From the NCBI RefSeq assembly GCF_000967545.1, contig NZ_JXXV01000012.1, forward strand, positions 1-64,000: DNA of 64,000 nt. Direction: 5' to 3'. A program made the translations under genes and the position numbers. Shown in pieces: positions 1-8,400 of this stretch (its first letter is position 1; every line of letters starts with the position of its first letter). The DNA comes from Vibrio galatheae (GTDB lineage: Bacteria; Pseudomonadota; Gammaproteobacteria; Enterobacterales; Vibrionaceae). A model generated the notes under the pieces. The model was not told where the DNA came from and did no database searches. It was given only the letters and a program-made list of their open reading frames with translations.

Positions 1-252
1 GTCGATAGACAACTCGTAACCCGAAAGGTGCAGCAAAGAGTAAATCAACATAGAGCCGTGGCCGTTTGACAATACGAAACGGTCGCGGTCAGCCCATTCA
101 GGGTTTGCTGGGTTGTGGTTTAGGTGTGAACGCCAAAGAACTTCAGCGATGTCAGCCATACCCATAGGTGCGCCTGGGTGGCCAGAGTTAGCTTGTTGTA
201 CACCGTCCATGCTTAGAGCACGGATTGCATTTGCTAGATGTTTACGATCCAT
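1..252 (-). CDS. tkt: Transketolase, N-terminal part (cut by window edge)
   Basis: Transketolase moves two-carbon units between sugar phosphates in the non-oxidative pentose phosphate pathway, using thiamine diphosphate in the cytoplasm. Only the first 84 codons are present; the rest lies left of the window. The start reads [16 protein letters not shown], then SGHPGAPMG and [13 protein letters not shown], which are the classic N-terminal transketolase blocks that build the cofactor and substrate pocket. The ATG at 252 gives the usual start; the ribosome binding site is weak. It lies just downstream of tal on the same strand with a hairpin between them, so the two pathway enzymes are probably co-expressed. 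Confidence 0.95.
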   Translation of the reverse strand, partial: MDRKHLANAIRALSMDGVQQANSGHPGAPMGMADIAEVLWRSHLNHNPANPEWADRDRFVLSNGHGSMLIYSLLHLSGYELSID

Positions 253-290
253 AATAATTACCGATTTCAATTTTAAATATTGGAAATTGA

Positions 291-317
291 AAGGGGAACG
301 CAAACGTTCCCCTTTTT
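291..317. terminator. Hairpin between tal and tkt
   Basis: A 10-bp perfect stem (AAGGGGAACG, loop CAAA, CGTTCCCCTT) lies in the gap between tal and tkt. The T-rich run follows the stem on the plus strand. On the minus strand, the direction of tal and tkt, only a broken T run follows. It may therefore attenuate read-through from tal into tkt, or stabilise the tal message end, rather than fully terminate. Confidence 0.5.
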
Positions 318-330
318 TAATTCTGTGTGA

Positions 331-1281
331 TTACAGCTTAGCTGCGATCATGTCTTCTAGTTTGCCTTGGTCAACTGCGAAATTGCGGATACCTTCTGCT
401 ACTTTCTCAACTGCCATTGCGTCTAGGTTGTGCTCCCATAGGAACTCAGCGTGAGTCATTGGAGCTGGGCGCTCTTTAGAGCCTTTAGAGTCAACTAGCT
501 TCTCTACAACTTCACCTTCAGCTGCTTCTAGTTCAGCTAGAAGAGCAGGGGCGATAGTTAGACGGTCACAACCCGCAAGTTCAAGGATCTCACCGATGTT
601 ACGGAAGCTTGCGCCCATAACCACGGTGTTGTAGCCGTGTTCTTTGTAGTAGTTGTAGATGTCAGTTACAGAAATAACGCCTGGATCTTCCGATGCTTCG
701 AAATCACGACCTTCTTTTGCTTTGTACCAGTCCATGATACGACCAACGAATGGAGAGATTAGGAATACGCCTGCTTCAGCACATGCACGAGCTTGAGCGA
801 AAGAGAATAGAAGCGTTAGGTTACAGTTGATGCCTTCTTTCTCAAGGATTTCAGCAGCACGGATACCTTCCCAAGTAGAAGCCAGTTTGATAAGGATGCG
901 GTCGTTAGTGATGCCTGCATCATTGTACATTTTTACTAGCTGGCGCGCTTTGGCAACGCTGCCTTGTGTGTCGTAAGAAAGACGCGCGTCTACTTCAGTC
1001 GAGATACGACCAGGAATCGTCTTAAGGATTTCTTTACCGATGTTTACCGCTAGCATGTCACAAGTATCTTGAACTTGTTGTGCCTTGTTGTTGCTTTGCG
1101 CTTTAGCGTATTCGATAGAAGCATCAATTAGAGGTGCATACTCTGCGATTTGAGCGGCCTTAAGAATCAGAGAAGGGTTAGTTGTTGCGTCTTCTGGCTG
1201 GTATTTTTTGATTGCATCAATTTCACCAGTATCAGCCACTACAGTCGTGAGTTTACGAAGTTGCTCTAATTTGTTGCTCAT
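331..1281 (-). CDS. tal: Transaldolase
   Basis: Transaldolase transfers a dihydroxyacetone unit from sedoheptulose 7-phosphate to glyceraldehyde 3-phosphate in the pentose phosphate pathway. The product is 316 residues, the length of E. coli TalB. The Schiff-base lysine falls at K132 inside [12 protein letters not shown], and the substrate block DATTNPSLI is at residues 31-39. The open frame extends ten codons further upstream, but the ATG at 1281 has a good AGGATG ribosome binding site and gives the family start [10 protein letters not shown]. It is transcribed leftward toward tkt and away from a SorC-type regulator. A candidate operator for that regulator lies about 150-175 bases upstream. 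Confidence 0.96.
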   Translation of the reverse strand: MSNKLEQLRKLTTVVADTGEIDAIKKYQPEDATTNPSLILKAAQIAEYAPLIDASIEYAKAQSNNKAQQVQDTCDMLAVNIGKEILKTIPGRISTEVDARLSYDTQGSVAKARQLVKMYNDAGITNDRILIKLASTWEGIRAAEILEKEGINCNLTLLFSFAQARACAEAGVFLISPFVGRIMDWYKAKEGRDFEASEDPGVISVTDIYNYYKEHGYNTVVMGASFRNIGEILELAGCDRLTIAPALLAELEAAEGEVVEKLVDSKGSKERPAPMTHAEFLWEHNLDAMAVEKVAEGIRNFAVDQGKLEDMIAAKL

Positions 1282-1432
1282 TTCGATCATCCTATTTAAA
1301 TGGGACTTCACGTCAAAACAATAGACGTGAGTTGTGCATTTGCAAGCGCGTAAGCTAATCGCCCCAAACCTTAAATTAGTCTAGAAGATTAACTCAGCAA
1401 AATTAAATCAGCGTATGAACAATTGTTGTGAA

Positions 1433-1457
1433 CATTTGCTCTTACGATGAGTAAATG
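1433..1457. promoter_or_regulatory. Candidate SorC-family operator 1
   Basis: The site is CATTTGCTC, a seven-base spacer, then GAGTAAATG. The arms match at eight of nine positions as an inverted repeat. It is the most symmetrical of three equal-architecture sites in this gap and the nearest to tal. Assignment to the adjacent regulator is inference. Confidence 0.55.
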
Positions 1458-1626
1458 ATGGCTCCATAATTATCTTATCTAGACAGAAAGTCAATCGTAG
1501 AAATGAGGTTATGGTGACTTACATCAATTATTTTTTGATGCATCACAGGTAAGGTTCTGAATTAAACGTTTGCCAAGGTTGTGCAAGGCCTCAAGCACAT
1601 CAAGCATGCTAGAAAATGAAGCTGAG

Positions 1627-1651
1627 AATTTGTAAAGGTGCTGAGCAAATG
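1627..1651. promoter_or_regulatory. Candidate SorC-family operator 2
   Basis: The right arm GAGCAAATG is the exact reverse complement of the left arm of operator 1. The left arm AATTTGTAA, seven bases before it, is degenerate (five of nine match). It lies about 70-95 bases upstream of the regulator gene, a position suited to autoregulation. Confidence 0.45.
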
Positions 1652-1673
1652 TTGGCAATAAAAGTGAGCGTGA

Positions 1674-1698
1674 CATATGCTACATCTGTGAGCGAATG
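1674..1698. promoter_or_regulatory. Candidate SorC-family operator 3
   Basis: The left arm CATATGCTA and right arm GAGCGAATG flank a seven-base spacer. The left arm matches the operator 1 arm at seven of nine positions and the right arm matches the ideal half-site at eight of nine. It starts 47 bases after operator 2 and ends 23 bases before the regulator start. Confidence 0.5.
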
Positions 1699-1721
1699 TA
1701 ACACGCTACTGAGAAGAGATA

Positions 1722-2711
1722 GTGAACGATATGAATAAAACGATAAATGACTTTTCCGATGACAATGCGGACTTGCTAACTGAAATTTCCGTGGCCTACT
1801 ACCAAGATGGTGCTACCCAAGAAGAGATTTCAAAAAAGTTTTCTGTATCGCGAGCTAAGGTAGGACGGATGCTTAAGCAGGCGCGAGATGAAGGGATTGT
1901 TGAAATTACCGTGAAATATCACCCGGTATTTAGCGCCAAGATTGAGCAGAGGTTGGTTGAACGGTTTGGTGTAAAGCGTGCATTGGTCGCGCTTGATCAA
2001 CCCAGTGAAGAGCAGCAGCGTCAGCAGGTCGCTAGTCTGGTTTCAAAATATATGGCCAGTACCTTACAAAATGGCACAGTTGTAACGGTCGGACAAGGGC
2101 GAAATGTTTCCGCCGTGGCTCATCACACCGGAGTGATTCCCCAACGAGACGTAAAGTTTGTTTGTGGCATTGGCGGTATTCATCCAAGAGGTGGCATGTT
2201 TAATGCGGACCATATTTGCCGCCAGTTTGCGAAAAGCTACGGTGGCACGTCGGAAACGCTCTATGCGCCCGCCTATGCAGAAAACCGCGAACAGAAACTT
2301 GCCTTTATGCAGAATGCGACTGTTAAGCAGACACTGGATCTTGCTCGTAAAGCGGATGTGGCATTGGTCGGCATTGGCGATATGAGCGAGAACAGCTACA
2401 TGGTCGATCTAGGGTGGTTTACTGCCGGTGAAGTAGTGCAAGCGCGCATGCTTCAAGGAGTCGTTGGGGACTTTGCTGGCTACGACTTTTTCGATATTCA
2501 CGGACAATCGGCAATAACAGTGATGAGTGATAGAGTGATAGGACTTAGCCTTGAGGAGTTCAGACCGATCTCGCAAGTGATCGCTATTGCAGCAGAAAAC
2601 AGCAAACCATTGGCTCTATTAGGTGCGCTAAGAACGGGGGTGATCGATGTTATCGCGACCAGCGTAAGTAACGCATTAACCGTTCTCAACTTAGATGAAC
2701 AAATGAAATAA
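1722..2711 (+). CDS. SorC/DeoR-type sugar-responsive transcriptional regulator
   Basis: The 329-residue product has an N-terminal helix-turn-helix at about residues 20-55 (YYQDGATQEEISKKFSVSRA, then KVGRMLKQARDEG) and a C-terminal SorC-type sugar-phosphate binding domain from about residue 65, with blocks such as VTVGQGRN and VALVGIGDM. Such proteins bind DNA as oligomers and respond to phosphorylated sugars. It is divergent from tal-tkt, so I infer that it controls them and itself, in line with the three palindromes upstream. The GTG at 1722 follows GAGAAGAGAT closely; the ATG at 1731 is an equally plausible start. The effector is unknown. Confidence 0.88.
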   Translation: MNDMNKTINDFSDDNADLLTEISVAYYQDGATQEEISKKFSVSRAKVGRMLKQARDEGIVEITVKYHPVFSAKIEQRLVERFGVKRALVALDQPSEEQQRQQVASLVSKYMASTLQNGTVVTVGQGRNVSAVAHHTGVIPQRDVKFVCGIGGIHPRGGMFNADHICRQFAKSYGGTSETLYAPAYAENREQKLAFMQNATVKQTLDLARKADVALVGIGDMSENSYMVDLGWFTAGEVVQARMLQGVVGDFAGYDFFDIHGQSAITVMSDRVIGLSLEEFRPISQVIAIAAENSKPLALLGALRTGVIDVIATSVSNALTVLNLDEQMK

Positions 2712-2757
2712 ATGGTCATTCCATGCATTGCTCTGCAATAAACCGGGCCTTACACGA

Positions 2758-3585
2758 TTATTCGATAGGCAACTCTTCGCGCTGTCCCCATTCAGTCCAT
2801 GAACCGTCATAAACCGACAAATTCTGGTAACCAGCTAAATGAGCAGCTAACAATACGATTGCTGCTGTGACGCCTGAACCACAACTGAATATGGTGGACG
2901 ATTTTTCTTCCGACAAGGATGACGCGAGGATCTCAAGCAGCTCTTGTACTGGCTTTAGCTTATGTCCATCCATCAGCTCTGCGAAAGGTTGGCACACTGA
3001 GTTGGGAATGCGACCGCTGCGTACTCCAGCACGAGGTTCAGGCACCTCTTTATTAAACCGTTGCCTAGAACGAGCATCGACAGTGAGAGAATCAGCATTA
3101 TTGATTTCATTGAGCACGAACGCAGCATCAACGAAGTAGCGTGGGTCGAGTACACCAGCAAAGTTACCCAATTTACGCGGTTGGTTGTAATGTTGAACTG
3201 TGTCAAATCCGTATTTCTTCCACTCAATTAAACCACCATCTAGCACATAGACATCTTGGTGGCCCATCGCCTTTAACATCCACCATGCCCTCGGAGAGGC
3301 AAATGTGCCGCTGTTATCGTAAACTACGATGGTCGAATTATTATTAATACCCAATGCTCTAGCCAGATCATTAAATCTCTGTTCACTTGGCATCATATGC
3401 GGAAGAGATGAGTCTGGATCGCAAAACGTTTTGTCGTAATCAAATCGTAAGCTATTTGGGATGAGATTCGTTGTATCTTTCTCGACCTCTCCCGGAATTT
3501 GAAAATCTATACTTGCGTCTAGAATGATCAGATCGTCGTTAACCATAAGCTGACGTAGCTGCTCTGGAGTAATTAAAGGGGACAT
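2758..3585 (-). CDS. sseA: 3-mercaptopyruvate/thiosulfate sulfurtransferase (tandem rhodanese)
   Basis: The 275-residue protein has two rhodanese domains. The N-terminal one (about 1-130) is inactive-type, and the C-terminal one carries the active cysteine C235 in the loop CGSGVT. That loop is typical of 3-mercaptopyruvate sulfurtransferases rather than thiosulfate sulfurtransferases. It would move sulfane sulfur from mercaptopyruvate to thiol acceptors in the cytoplasm. The ATG at 3585 has AAGG six bases before it. It is the last gene of a leftward run moeA, moeB, small membrane protein, sseA, so a role in sulfur supply near molybdopterin synthesis is possible, but this is inferred only from position. 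Confidence 0.9.
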   Translation of the reverse strand: MSPLITPEQLRQLMVNDDLIILDASIDFQIPGEVEKDTTNLIPNSLRFDYDKTFCDPDSSLPHMMPSEQRFNDLARALGINNNSTIVVYDNSGTFASPRAWWMLKAMGHQDVYVLDGGLIEWKKYGFDTVQHYNQPRKLGNFAGVLDPRYFVDAAFVLNEINNADSLTVDARSRQRFNKEVPEPRAGVRSGRIPNSVCQPFAELMDGHKLKPVQELLEILASSLSEEKSSTIFSCGSGVTAAIVLLAAHLAGYQNLSVYDGSWTEWGQREELPIE

Positions 3586-3686
3586 TGGATTACCTTAGGT
3601 AATTGAAAGTAGTAAAGATAAAGCTACACGACTCCCTTAACACACGCAACAATGGCGAAGATCGAAAAGCGCGACGTAACGGTAGT

Positions 3687-4004
3687 CTACTTTGGTTCGG
3701 CAGGGAAACACATTTCAAAGTGATAGTTAACGTCATCACCAGAAGAAGTGTGTTGTTTGATGAGTTTTACTATTGATCCTATCGGGCAGTGACTGCTCGC
3801 TGGTGCTTGGATCAATGCCGTGGAACCATCAGGAAGTTGGATGTTTAAATAGCGTCTATGCCCATCGAGAGATTGAGTGAGTGTTTGATTGATTACTCTT
3901 CCTTGGACATGACTCTCTAACTTGGAGGGCAGTGTCGAGATCAGAAAAGATAAGATCAGCACAAGGATGATTAAGGCGGCAAGGAATACTCTTGGATTGT
4001 TCAT
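3687..4004 (-). CDS. Small membrane-anchored protein of unknown function
   Basis: This 105-residue protein has one hydrophobic segment at residues 7-25 (FLAALIILVLILSFLIST) and a polar C-terminal domain with two cysteines (SSHCPIG and FEMCFP). The segment could be an uncleaved signal anchor with the rest in the periplasm. The C-terminal part reads like a small beta-rich domain (RYLNIQLPDGSTALIQAP), possibly OB-like. It begins 27 bases after the moeB stop and precedes sseA, so it is probably in that transcription unit. I do not recognise a characterised family. Confidence 0.75.
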   Translation of the reverse strand: MNNPRVFLAALIILVLILSFLISTLPSKLESHVQGRVINQTLTQSLDGHRRYLNIQLPDGSTALIQAPASSHCPIGSIVKLIKQHTSSGDDVNYHFEMCFPAEPK

Positions 4005-4031
4005 CAGGCTCTACTCCTCGCTGCCAAGCTG

Positions 4032-4781
4032 TTAGCCACACACTGGACAATTGGGCATTTTCGTCAGATTCATTTCGCGCCACGACATGCTCATCGCGTC
4101 TAACATTAAAATTTTACCTTGCTTAGGCGTCCCGTAGTTAGCGATGACTTTGATAGCTTCCATTGCCTGTACAGCGCCAATAATGCCGACCACAGGTGAC
4201 ATCACACCAGCCTCAACGCAACTTAAAGCGGTACTGCCAAACAGAGCGCTTAAACATTGATAACAAGGTTGATTAGGATCTTGATAAGTAAAAACACTGA
4301 CTTGACCTTCCATACGTATCGCTGCGCCAGAGACCAGTGGTGTTTTCAGCGCGTAACATAGCTTATTGAGCTGATTCCTAGTCTCGACATTATCGGACGC
4401 ATCTAGTACCAAGTCGTGTTGTTCGATAAGTGCATTGAGCTCGTCATCTGAAAGTCTTTTGTCTACCGTTCCAACCTCAATATATGGGTTCAGCTGCTTT
4501 AGTGAGTTGGCTGCGGACACGACTTTCTTCACACCGATATCGGCATCATGATGGAGCACCTGACGCTGAAGGTTAGACAGTTCGACCACATCATCGTCAA
4601 TGAGAGTGAGCTTGCCAATTCCTGCTGTAGCTAAATATTGACTGGAAGCGCAGCCAAGACCGCCTGCGCCCAAAATCAGAATCGAAGCTTGCTTAAGCGC
4701 CTCTTGGCCGTCGAAATCGAACTGTTTTAGAATGATCTGGCGGTTGTAACGCAGCATTTCTTGATCAGATAAGATCTCCAA
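4032..4781 (-). CDS. moeB: Molybdopterin-synthase adenylyltransferase
   Basis: MoeB adenylates the C-terminal glycine of MoaD so that sulfur can be loaded for molybdopterin synthesis. The 249-residue protein shows the ATP-binding ILGAGGLGCASSQYL near residues 35-50, the E1-type LIDDDVVELSNLQRQ block, DASDNVETRNQLN, and two zinc CxxC pairs, CYQC in the middle and CPVC at the very C-terminus. It follows moeA with only nine bases between them and the same strand, so the pair is surely one operon. Confidence 0.95.
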   Translation of the reverse strand: MEILSDQEMLRYNRQIILKQFDFDGQEALKQASILILGAGGLGCASSQYLATAGIGKLTLIDDDVVELSNLQRQVLHHDADIGVKKVVSAANSLKQLNPYIEVGTVDKRLSDDELNALIEQHDLVLDASDNVETRNQLNKLCYALKTPLVSGAAIRMEGQVSVFTYQDPNQPCYQCLSALFGSTALSCVEAGVMSPVVGIIGAVQAMEAIKVIANYGTPKQGKILMLDAMSMSWREMNLTKMPNCPVCG

Positions 4782-4790
4782 ACGTCACCT

Positions 4791-6026
4791 CTAGTATAGG
4801 GTTTGGTTGAACAGCTGAATATTCACGGTTTCGCCAGCTTCGACGCGGCCACGTTCACGCTCAAGGACAACAAAACAGTTCGCTAGACTCATTGACCGAA
4901 ATGCCCCAGAGCTTTGATTACCTGTGGTTTCCACGACAAACTGACCATCTTCAATGGTATAGATTCCGCGTTGATAATCGGTTCGGCCAGGCGCTTTTTT
5001 AAACGAACTACGCGTGGTCGCTGGAATAGACTCCGGTGCTTTCCACTCGCTATGGCCTGCCAGTTTTGCCAGTAGCGGCTGAACAAGAACATACATGGTC
5101 AACACGGCTGATACTGGATTGCCCGGTAAGCCGCAGAACCACGCGGTAGAGAGCTTCCCAAAAGCAAAAGGTTTACCCGGTTTAATCGCCAGTTTCCAAA
5201 ATCCGATTTGACCAAGCTGTTCAAGAATGTCTTTGGTGTAGTCGGCTTCGCCAACACTGACACCACCCGATGTGACAACTACATCAGCCAGTGTTTGTGC
5301 CTGTTCAAAAGTCGCCTTTAGCGTTTCTGGACAATCAGGAATAATGCCTAAATCAATCGCTTCACAACCAAAGTTTTCGATAAGCGGCTTAATGCCGTAA
5401 CGATTGCTGTCGTAAATTTGCCCTTCAGCAAGAGGTTCACCTAGCGGCTTAAGCTCATCGCCCGTCGAGAAAAAAGCAACGCGTGGTTTACGTACCACAG
5501 TAACGTGGCTGATACCTAACGTGGCAATCATCGGAATGTCACGAGAGGTTAAACGCGCACCTTTGTTTAGAACAACATCACCTTGCTTAATGTCGTCACC
5601 AGTAGGACGAATATTGTTTTGTGGTTTTACTTCGGTCTGATTGAACTGAATGCCTTGCTCTAAAACTTCGGTGTTTTCTTGCATGATGACCGCATCGCAA
5701 CCTGTCGGAATTTTTGCTCCGGTCATAATGCGTACACAACTGCCTTGTGGCCAATCGTCTTCAAATGGCTGACCGGCAAAAGACTTGCCTGCCAATGGCA
5801 TGACATTGTTTTCTGCGAGATCAGCTAAGCGAATGGCATACCCGTCCATCGCCGAGTTGTCAAAAGGGGGAACAAAAATTGGAGACAGAATATCTTCAGC
5901 TAAAACAAAACCTATCGCTTCAGCAAGGGGGAGTTGTAAGGTGGTTTGGATAGGTTTGATTGGCGATAGCATTTTTTCCATCGCTTCTTCGATTGGCATC
6001 AAGCCCGGTGCATCACAGCATCCCAT
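4791..6026 (-). CDS. moeA: Molybdopterin molybdenumtransferase
   Basis: MoeA inserts molybdate into adenylated molybdopterin to complete the cofactor. The 411-residue protein has the family blocks PPFDNSAMDGYA (about 53-64), MTGAKIPTGCDAVI, the MoCF-binding-type TSGGVSVGEADYTKD and PGKPFAFGKL, and GLPGNPVSAV. Its length is normal for the family. It is the first gene of the leftward moeA-moeB cluster and is divergent from folE across a gap of about 157 bases. The start MGCCDAPGLMPIEEA resembles the start of enterobacterial MoeA. Confidence 0.95.
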   Translation of the reverse strand: MGCCDAPGLMPIEEAMEKMLSPIKPIQTTLQLPLAEAIGFVLAEDILSPIFVPPFDNSAMDGYAIRLADLAENNVMPLAGKSFAGQPFEDDWPQGSCVRIMTGAKIPTGCDAVIMQENTEVLEQGIQFNQTEVKPQNNIRPTGDDIKQGDVVLNKGARLTSRDIPMIATLGISHVTVVRKPRVAFFSTGDELKPLGEPLAEGQIYDSNRYGIKPLIENFGCEAIDLGIIPDCPETLKATFEQAQTLADVVVTSGGVSVGEADYTKDILEQLGQIGFWKLAIKPGKPFAFGKLSTAWFCGLPGNPVSAVLTMYVLVQPLLAKLAGHSEWKAPESIPATTRSSFKKAPGRTDYQRGIYTIEDGQFVVETTGNQSSGAFRSMSLANCFVVLERERGRVEAGETVNIQLFNQTLY

Positions 6027-6183
6027 ATCAGAATCCTAGTAAATTTCATTTTTGTTATTGGCCGACACTCTACCATAATTGGGCTTTGAGCAGTAATGAC
6101 CTCCGATAAAATATGGGTGTAATTATTCAAAAATCCGAGTATCCTTGTCACCCATCCTAAAGGGGTAAATAAGAGGAAGTGGT

Positions 6184-6837
6184 ATGTCAGGTCTTAGCGA
6201 ATCCGCAAAGTTGGTTAAAGATGCGCTAGAACGTAGAGGATTAGAAACGCCAATGGCGCCTAATCCGTTTAGTCGAGAAGAGAAAAAAGAAAAAATTCAA
6301 CATCATATGCGTGAAATTCTCTCTCTGCTAGAACTTGACCTTACCGATGATAGTCTTGAAGAAACGCCGCATCGCATTGCCAAAATGTACGTAGATGAAA
6401 TTTTCTCAGGTTTAGACTACTCGAATTTCCCCAAGATTACGGTTATCGAAAACAAGATGAACGTGAGCGAAATGGTGCGTGTAAAAGACATTACTGTGAC
6501 CAGCACCTGTGAGCATCATCTGGTGACCATTGATGGTCGCGCAGCAGTCGCTTACATTCCGCGCGGCAAAATTATTGGTCTGTCTAAGATCAACCGCATT
6601 GTTCGTTTCTTTGCGCAGCGACCACAGGTGCAAGAGCGCATGACACAGCAGATCTTAGTCGCTTTGCAAACCTTGCTTGAGTCAGATGATGTCGCTGTGA
6701 CCATAGATGCGACGCACTACTGTGTTAAATCACGTGGTGTCATGGACGCGACCAGCGAAACGACAACCACAGCGCTGGGTGGTATTTTTAAATCTAACCC
6801 TGCAACACGACACGAGTTCCTGCACGGAATTCGATAG
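6184..6837 (+). CDS. folE: GTP cyclohydrolase I
   Basis: FolE converts GTP to 7,8-dihydroneopterin triphosphate, the first step of folate synthesis. The 217-residue protein has the zinc ligands C109 and H112 in STCEHH and C180 in THYCVKSRG, matching E. coli C110, H113 and C181 offset by one. The substrate loops GLSKINRIV and RPQVQERMT are present. AGAGGAAGTGGT gives a good ribosome binding site before the ATG. It is followed by a strong terminator and so is a single-gene unit on this side. Confidence 0.96.
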   Translation: MSGLSESAKLVKDALERRGLETPMAPNPFSREEKKEKIQHHMREILSLLELDLTDDSLEETPHRIAKMYVDEIFSGLDYSNFPKITVIENKMNVSEMVRVKDITVTSTCEHHLVTIDGRAAVAYIPRGKIIGLSKINRIVRFFAQRPQVQERMTQQILVALQTLLESDDVAVTIDATHYCVKSRGVMDATSETTTTALGGIFKSNPATRHEFLHGIR

Positions 6838-6864
6838 GGCAGTGTTGAGATAAGCGAATTATTT

Positions 6865-6900
6865 AAAACCGCTTCTATATGAAGCGGTTTTTACTTTTTT
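6865..6900 (+). terminator. Intrinsic terminator after folE
   Basis: A ten-base stem (AAACCGCTTC, loop TATAT, GAAGCGGTTT) is followed by a T-rich run, TTACTTTTTT, 28 bases after the folE stop. Confidence 0.85.
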
Positions 6901-6944
6901 AATCGAGAGAGTTTTTCTTTCGATCAACCATTAAGGTTAACATT

Positions 6945-8321
6945 GTGACAAATTCATTTAACACGCTTGGGTTGCGTAATGAGCTACTAGAAACGCTTGA
7001 TAGCTTAGGTTACACCGAAATGACGCCGATTCAGCAGCAGGCGTTGCCATTAGTCCTGCAAGGTAAAGACGTGATTGGTCAGGGTAAAACGGGCTCGGGT
7101 AAAACCGCAACGTTTTCGCTTGGCTTACTGAGTAACCTCAACGTTGACCGCTTCCGAGTGCAGACGTTGGTACTGTGTCCAACGCGTGAATTGGCTGATC
7201 AGGTGGCGAAAGAAATTCGTACCTTGGCACGTGGTATCCACAATATTAAAGTACTGACTCTTTGTGGCGGTATGCCAATGGGGCCGCAAATCGGCTCACT
7301 AGAGCATGGGGCGCATATTTTGGTCGGCACTCCAGGCCGTATTCTTGATCATATGTCGAAAGGTCGTATTAGCCTTGCTGAACTCAACACTCTGGTACTA
7401 GATGAAGCCGACCGCATGCTGGATATGGGTTTTGAAGAGGCGATTGATACCATCATTGATGCAGCGCCAGTTAAGCGTCAAACATTACTGTTTAGCGCGA
7501 CTTTCCCAGACAATATTGAATCTTTAGCCGCCAAAGTGATGGTGGCTCCAGAGATGGTGAAGGTGGAGTCTACGCATCAAAAAAGCACTATTGAGCAGCG
7601 CTTTTACAAAGTCGAGAGCAGTGAAGCGCGTGACGATGCACTTGAAGCGCTATTGCTTACCCATAAGCCCGAGTCTTCTGTCGTATTCTGCAATACCAAG
7701 AAAGAAGTGCAAAATGTGGCAGATGAACTGAGTCATCGCGGGTTCAGTGTGGTAGAACTGCATGGTGATATGGAGCAGCGAGAGCGCGAACAAGCGTTGA
7801 CCATGTTTGCCAATAAGAGTATTTCAATTCTCGTCGCGACGGATGTAGCGGCGCGTGGTCTGGATGTCGACAACCTTGATGCGGTGTTTAATTTTGAATT
7901 ATCACGCGATCCAGAGGTGCATGTTCACCGTATTGGCCGTACAGGCCGTGCAGGATCAAAAGGCATGGCATTTAGCTTCTTCAACGACAAAGAAGAATAC
8001 CGTGTAGCGCGAATCGACGAATATATGGACATTGCCATCTCGCCAGCAGAGCTTCCTGCTAAGCCTGTTGAGCGTCCTTTCTATCCGAAAATGCAAACTA
8101 TCCAGATCTTGGGTGGTAAAAAGCAAAAGGTGCGTGCTGGCGATATCTTAGGCGCACTGACTAAACAAGCGGGTTTAGATGGCAAAAAAATTGGTAAAAT
8201 TAATATCCTAGCTATGGTGTCTTACGTTGCGGTTGAGCACGACATCGTGAAAGCGGCTTTAAAGCAATTGCAAACAGGCAAAATGAAGGGCCGCAGCTTC
8301 AAAGCACGTGTTATGAAGTAA
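6945..8321 (+). CDS. dbpA: DEAD-box RNA helicase DbpA
   Basis: DbpA is an ATP-dependent RNA helicase that acts in large ribosomal subunit assembly and is guided by a C-terminal domain that binds a hairpin of 23S rRNA. The 458-residue protein has Walker A GQGKTGSGKT, the VLDEADRMLD box, SAT, and HRIGRTGRAG. The final 75 residues (MQTIQILGGKKQKVRAGDIL through the C-terminus) match the DbpA RNA-binding domain, which separates it from other DEAD-box proteins. The start is a GTG at 6945, with AAGG nine bases ahead. It is a single gene flanked by terminators. Confidence 0.93.
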   Translation: MTNSFNTLGLRNELLETLDSLGYTEMTPIQQQALPLVLQGKDVIGQGKTGSGKTATFSLGLLSNLNVDRFRVQTLVLCPTRELADQVAKEIRTLARGIHNIKVLTLCGGMPMGPQIGSLEHGAHILVGTPGRILDHMSKGRISLAELNTLVLDEADRMLDMGFEEAIDTIIDAAPVKRQTLLFSATFPDNIESLAAKVMVAPEMVKVESTHQKSTIEQRFYKVESSEARDDALEALLLTHKPESSVVFCNTKKEVQNVADELSHRGFSVVELHGDMEQREREQALTMFANKSISILVATDVAARGLDVDNLDAVFNFELSRDPEVHVHRIGRTGRAGSKGMAFSFFNDKEEYRVARIDEYMDIAISPAELPAKPVERPFYPKMQTIQILGGKKQKVRAGDILGALTKQAGLDGKKIGKINILAMVSYVAVEHDIVKAALKQLQTGKMKGRSFKARVMK

Positions 8322-8342
8322 GTTCACATTGTGCTAAATATG

Positions 8343-8382
8343 ATAAACCCCAGCTAGGTGTGGCCTGCTGGGGTTTATTTTT
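8343..8382 (+). terminator. Intrinsic terminator after dbpA
   Basis: A 12-base stem (ATAAACCCCAGC with GCTGGGGTTTAT) and a 12-base loop are followed by TTTTTA. It lies between the convergent dbpA and msrAB and may serve both. Confidence 0.8.
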
Positions 8383-8400
8383 ATCAGTCAATTGGATGGA

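Larger units (their letters stand above)
1282..1721. other. Divergent regulatory region between tal and the SorC gene
   Basis: This 440-base AT-rich gap has no convincing gene. It holds three 25-bp imperfect palindromes of the same design, listed separately, and must contain the divergent promoters of tal and the SorC-family gene. I did not find -35/-10 boxes strong enough to assign. Confidence 0.7.

Noticed and set aside
113..454. A 113-codon plus-strand ORF across the tkt-tal junction
   Set aside because: It runs antisense through both genes and the hairpin between them, without any family similarity.
6027..6183. Possible molybdenum-cofactor riboswitch or ModE site between moeA and folE
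   Set aside because: No matching conserved helices or ModE half-sites were recognised by eye.
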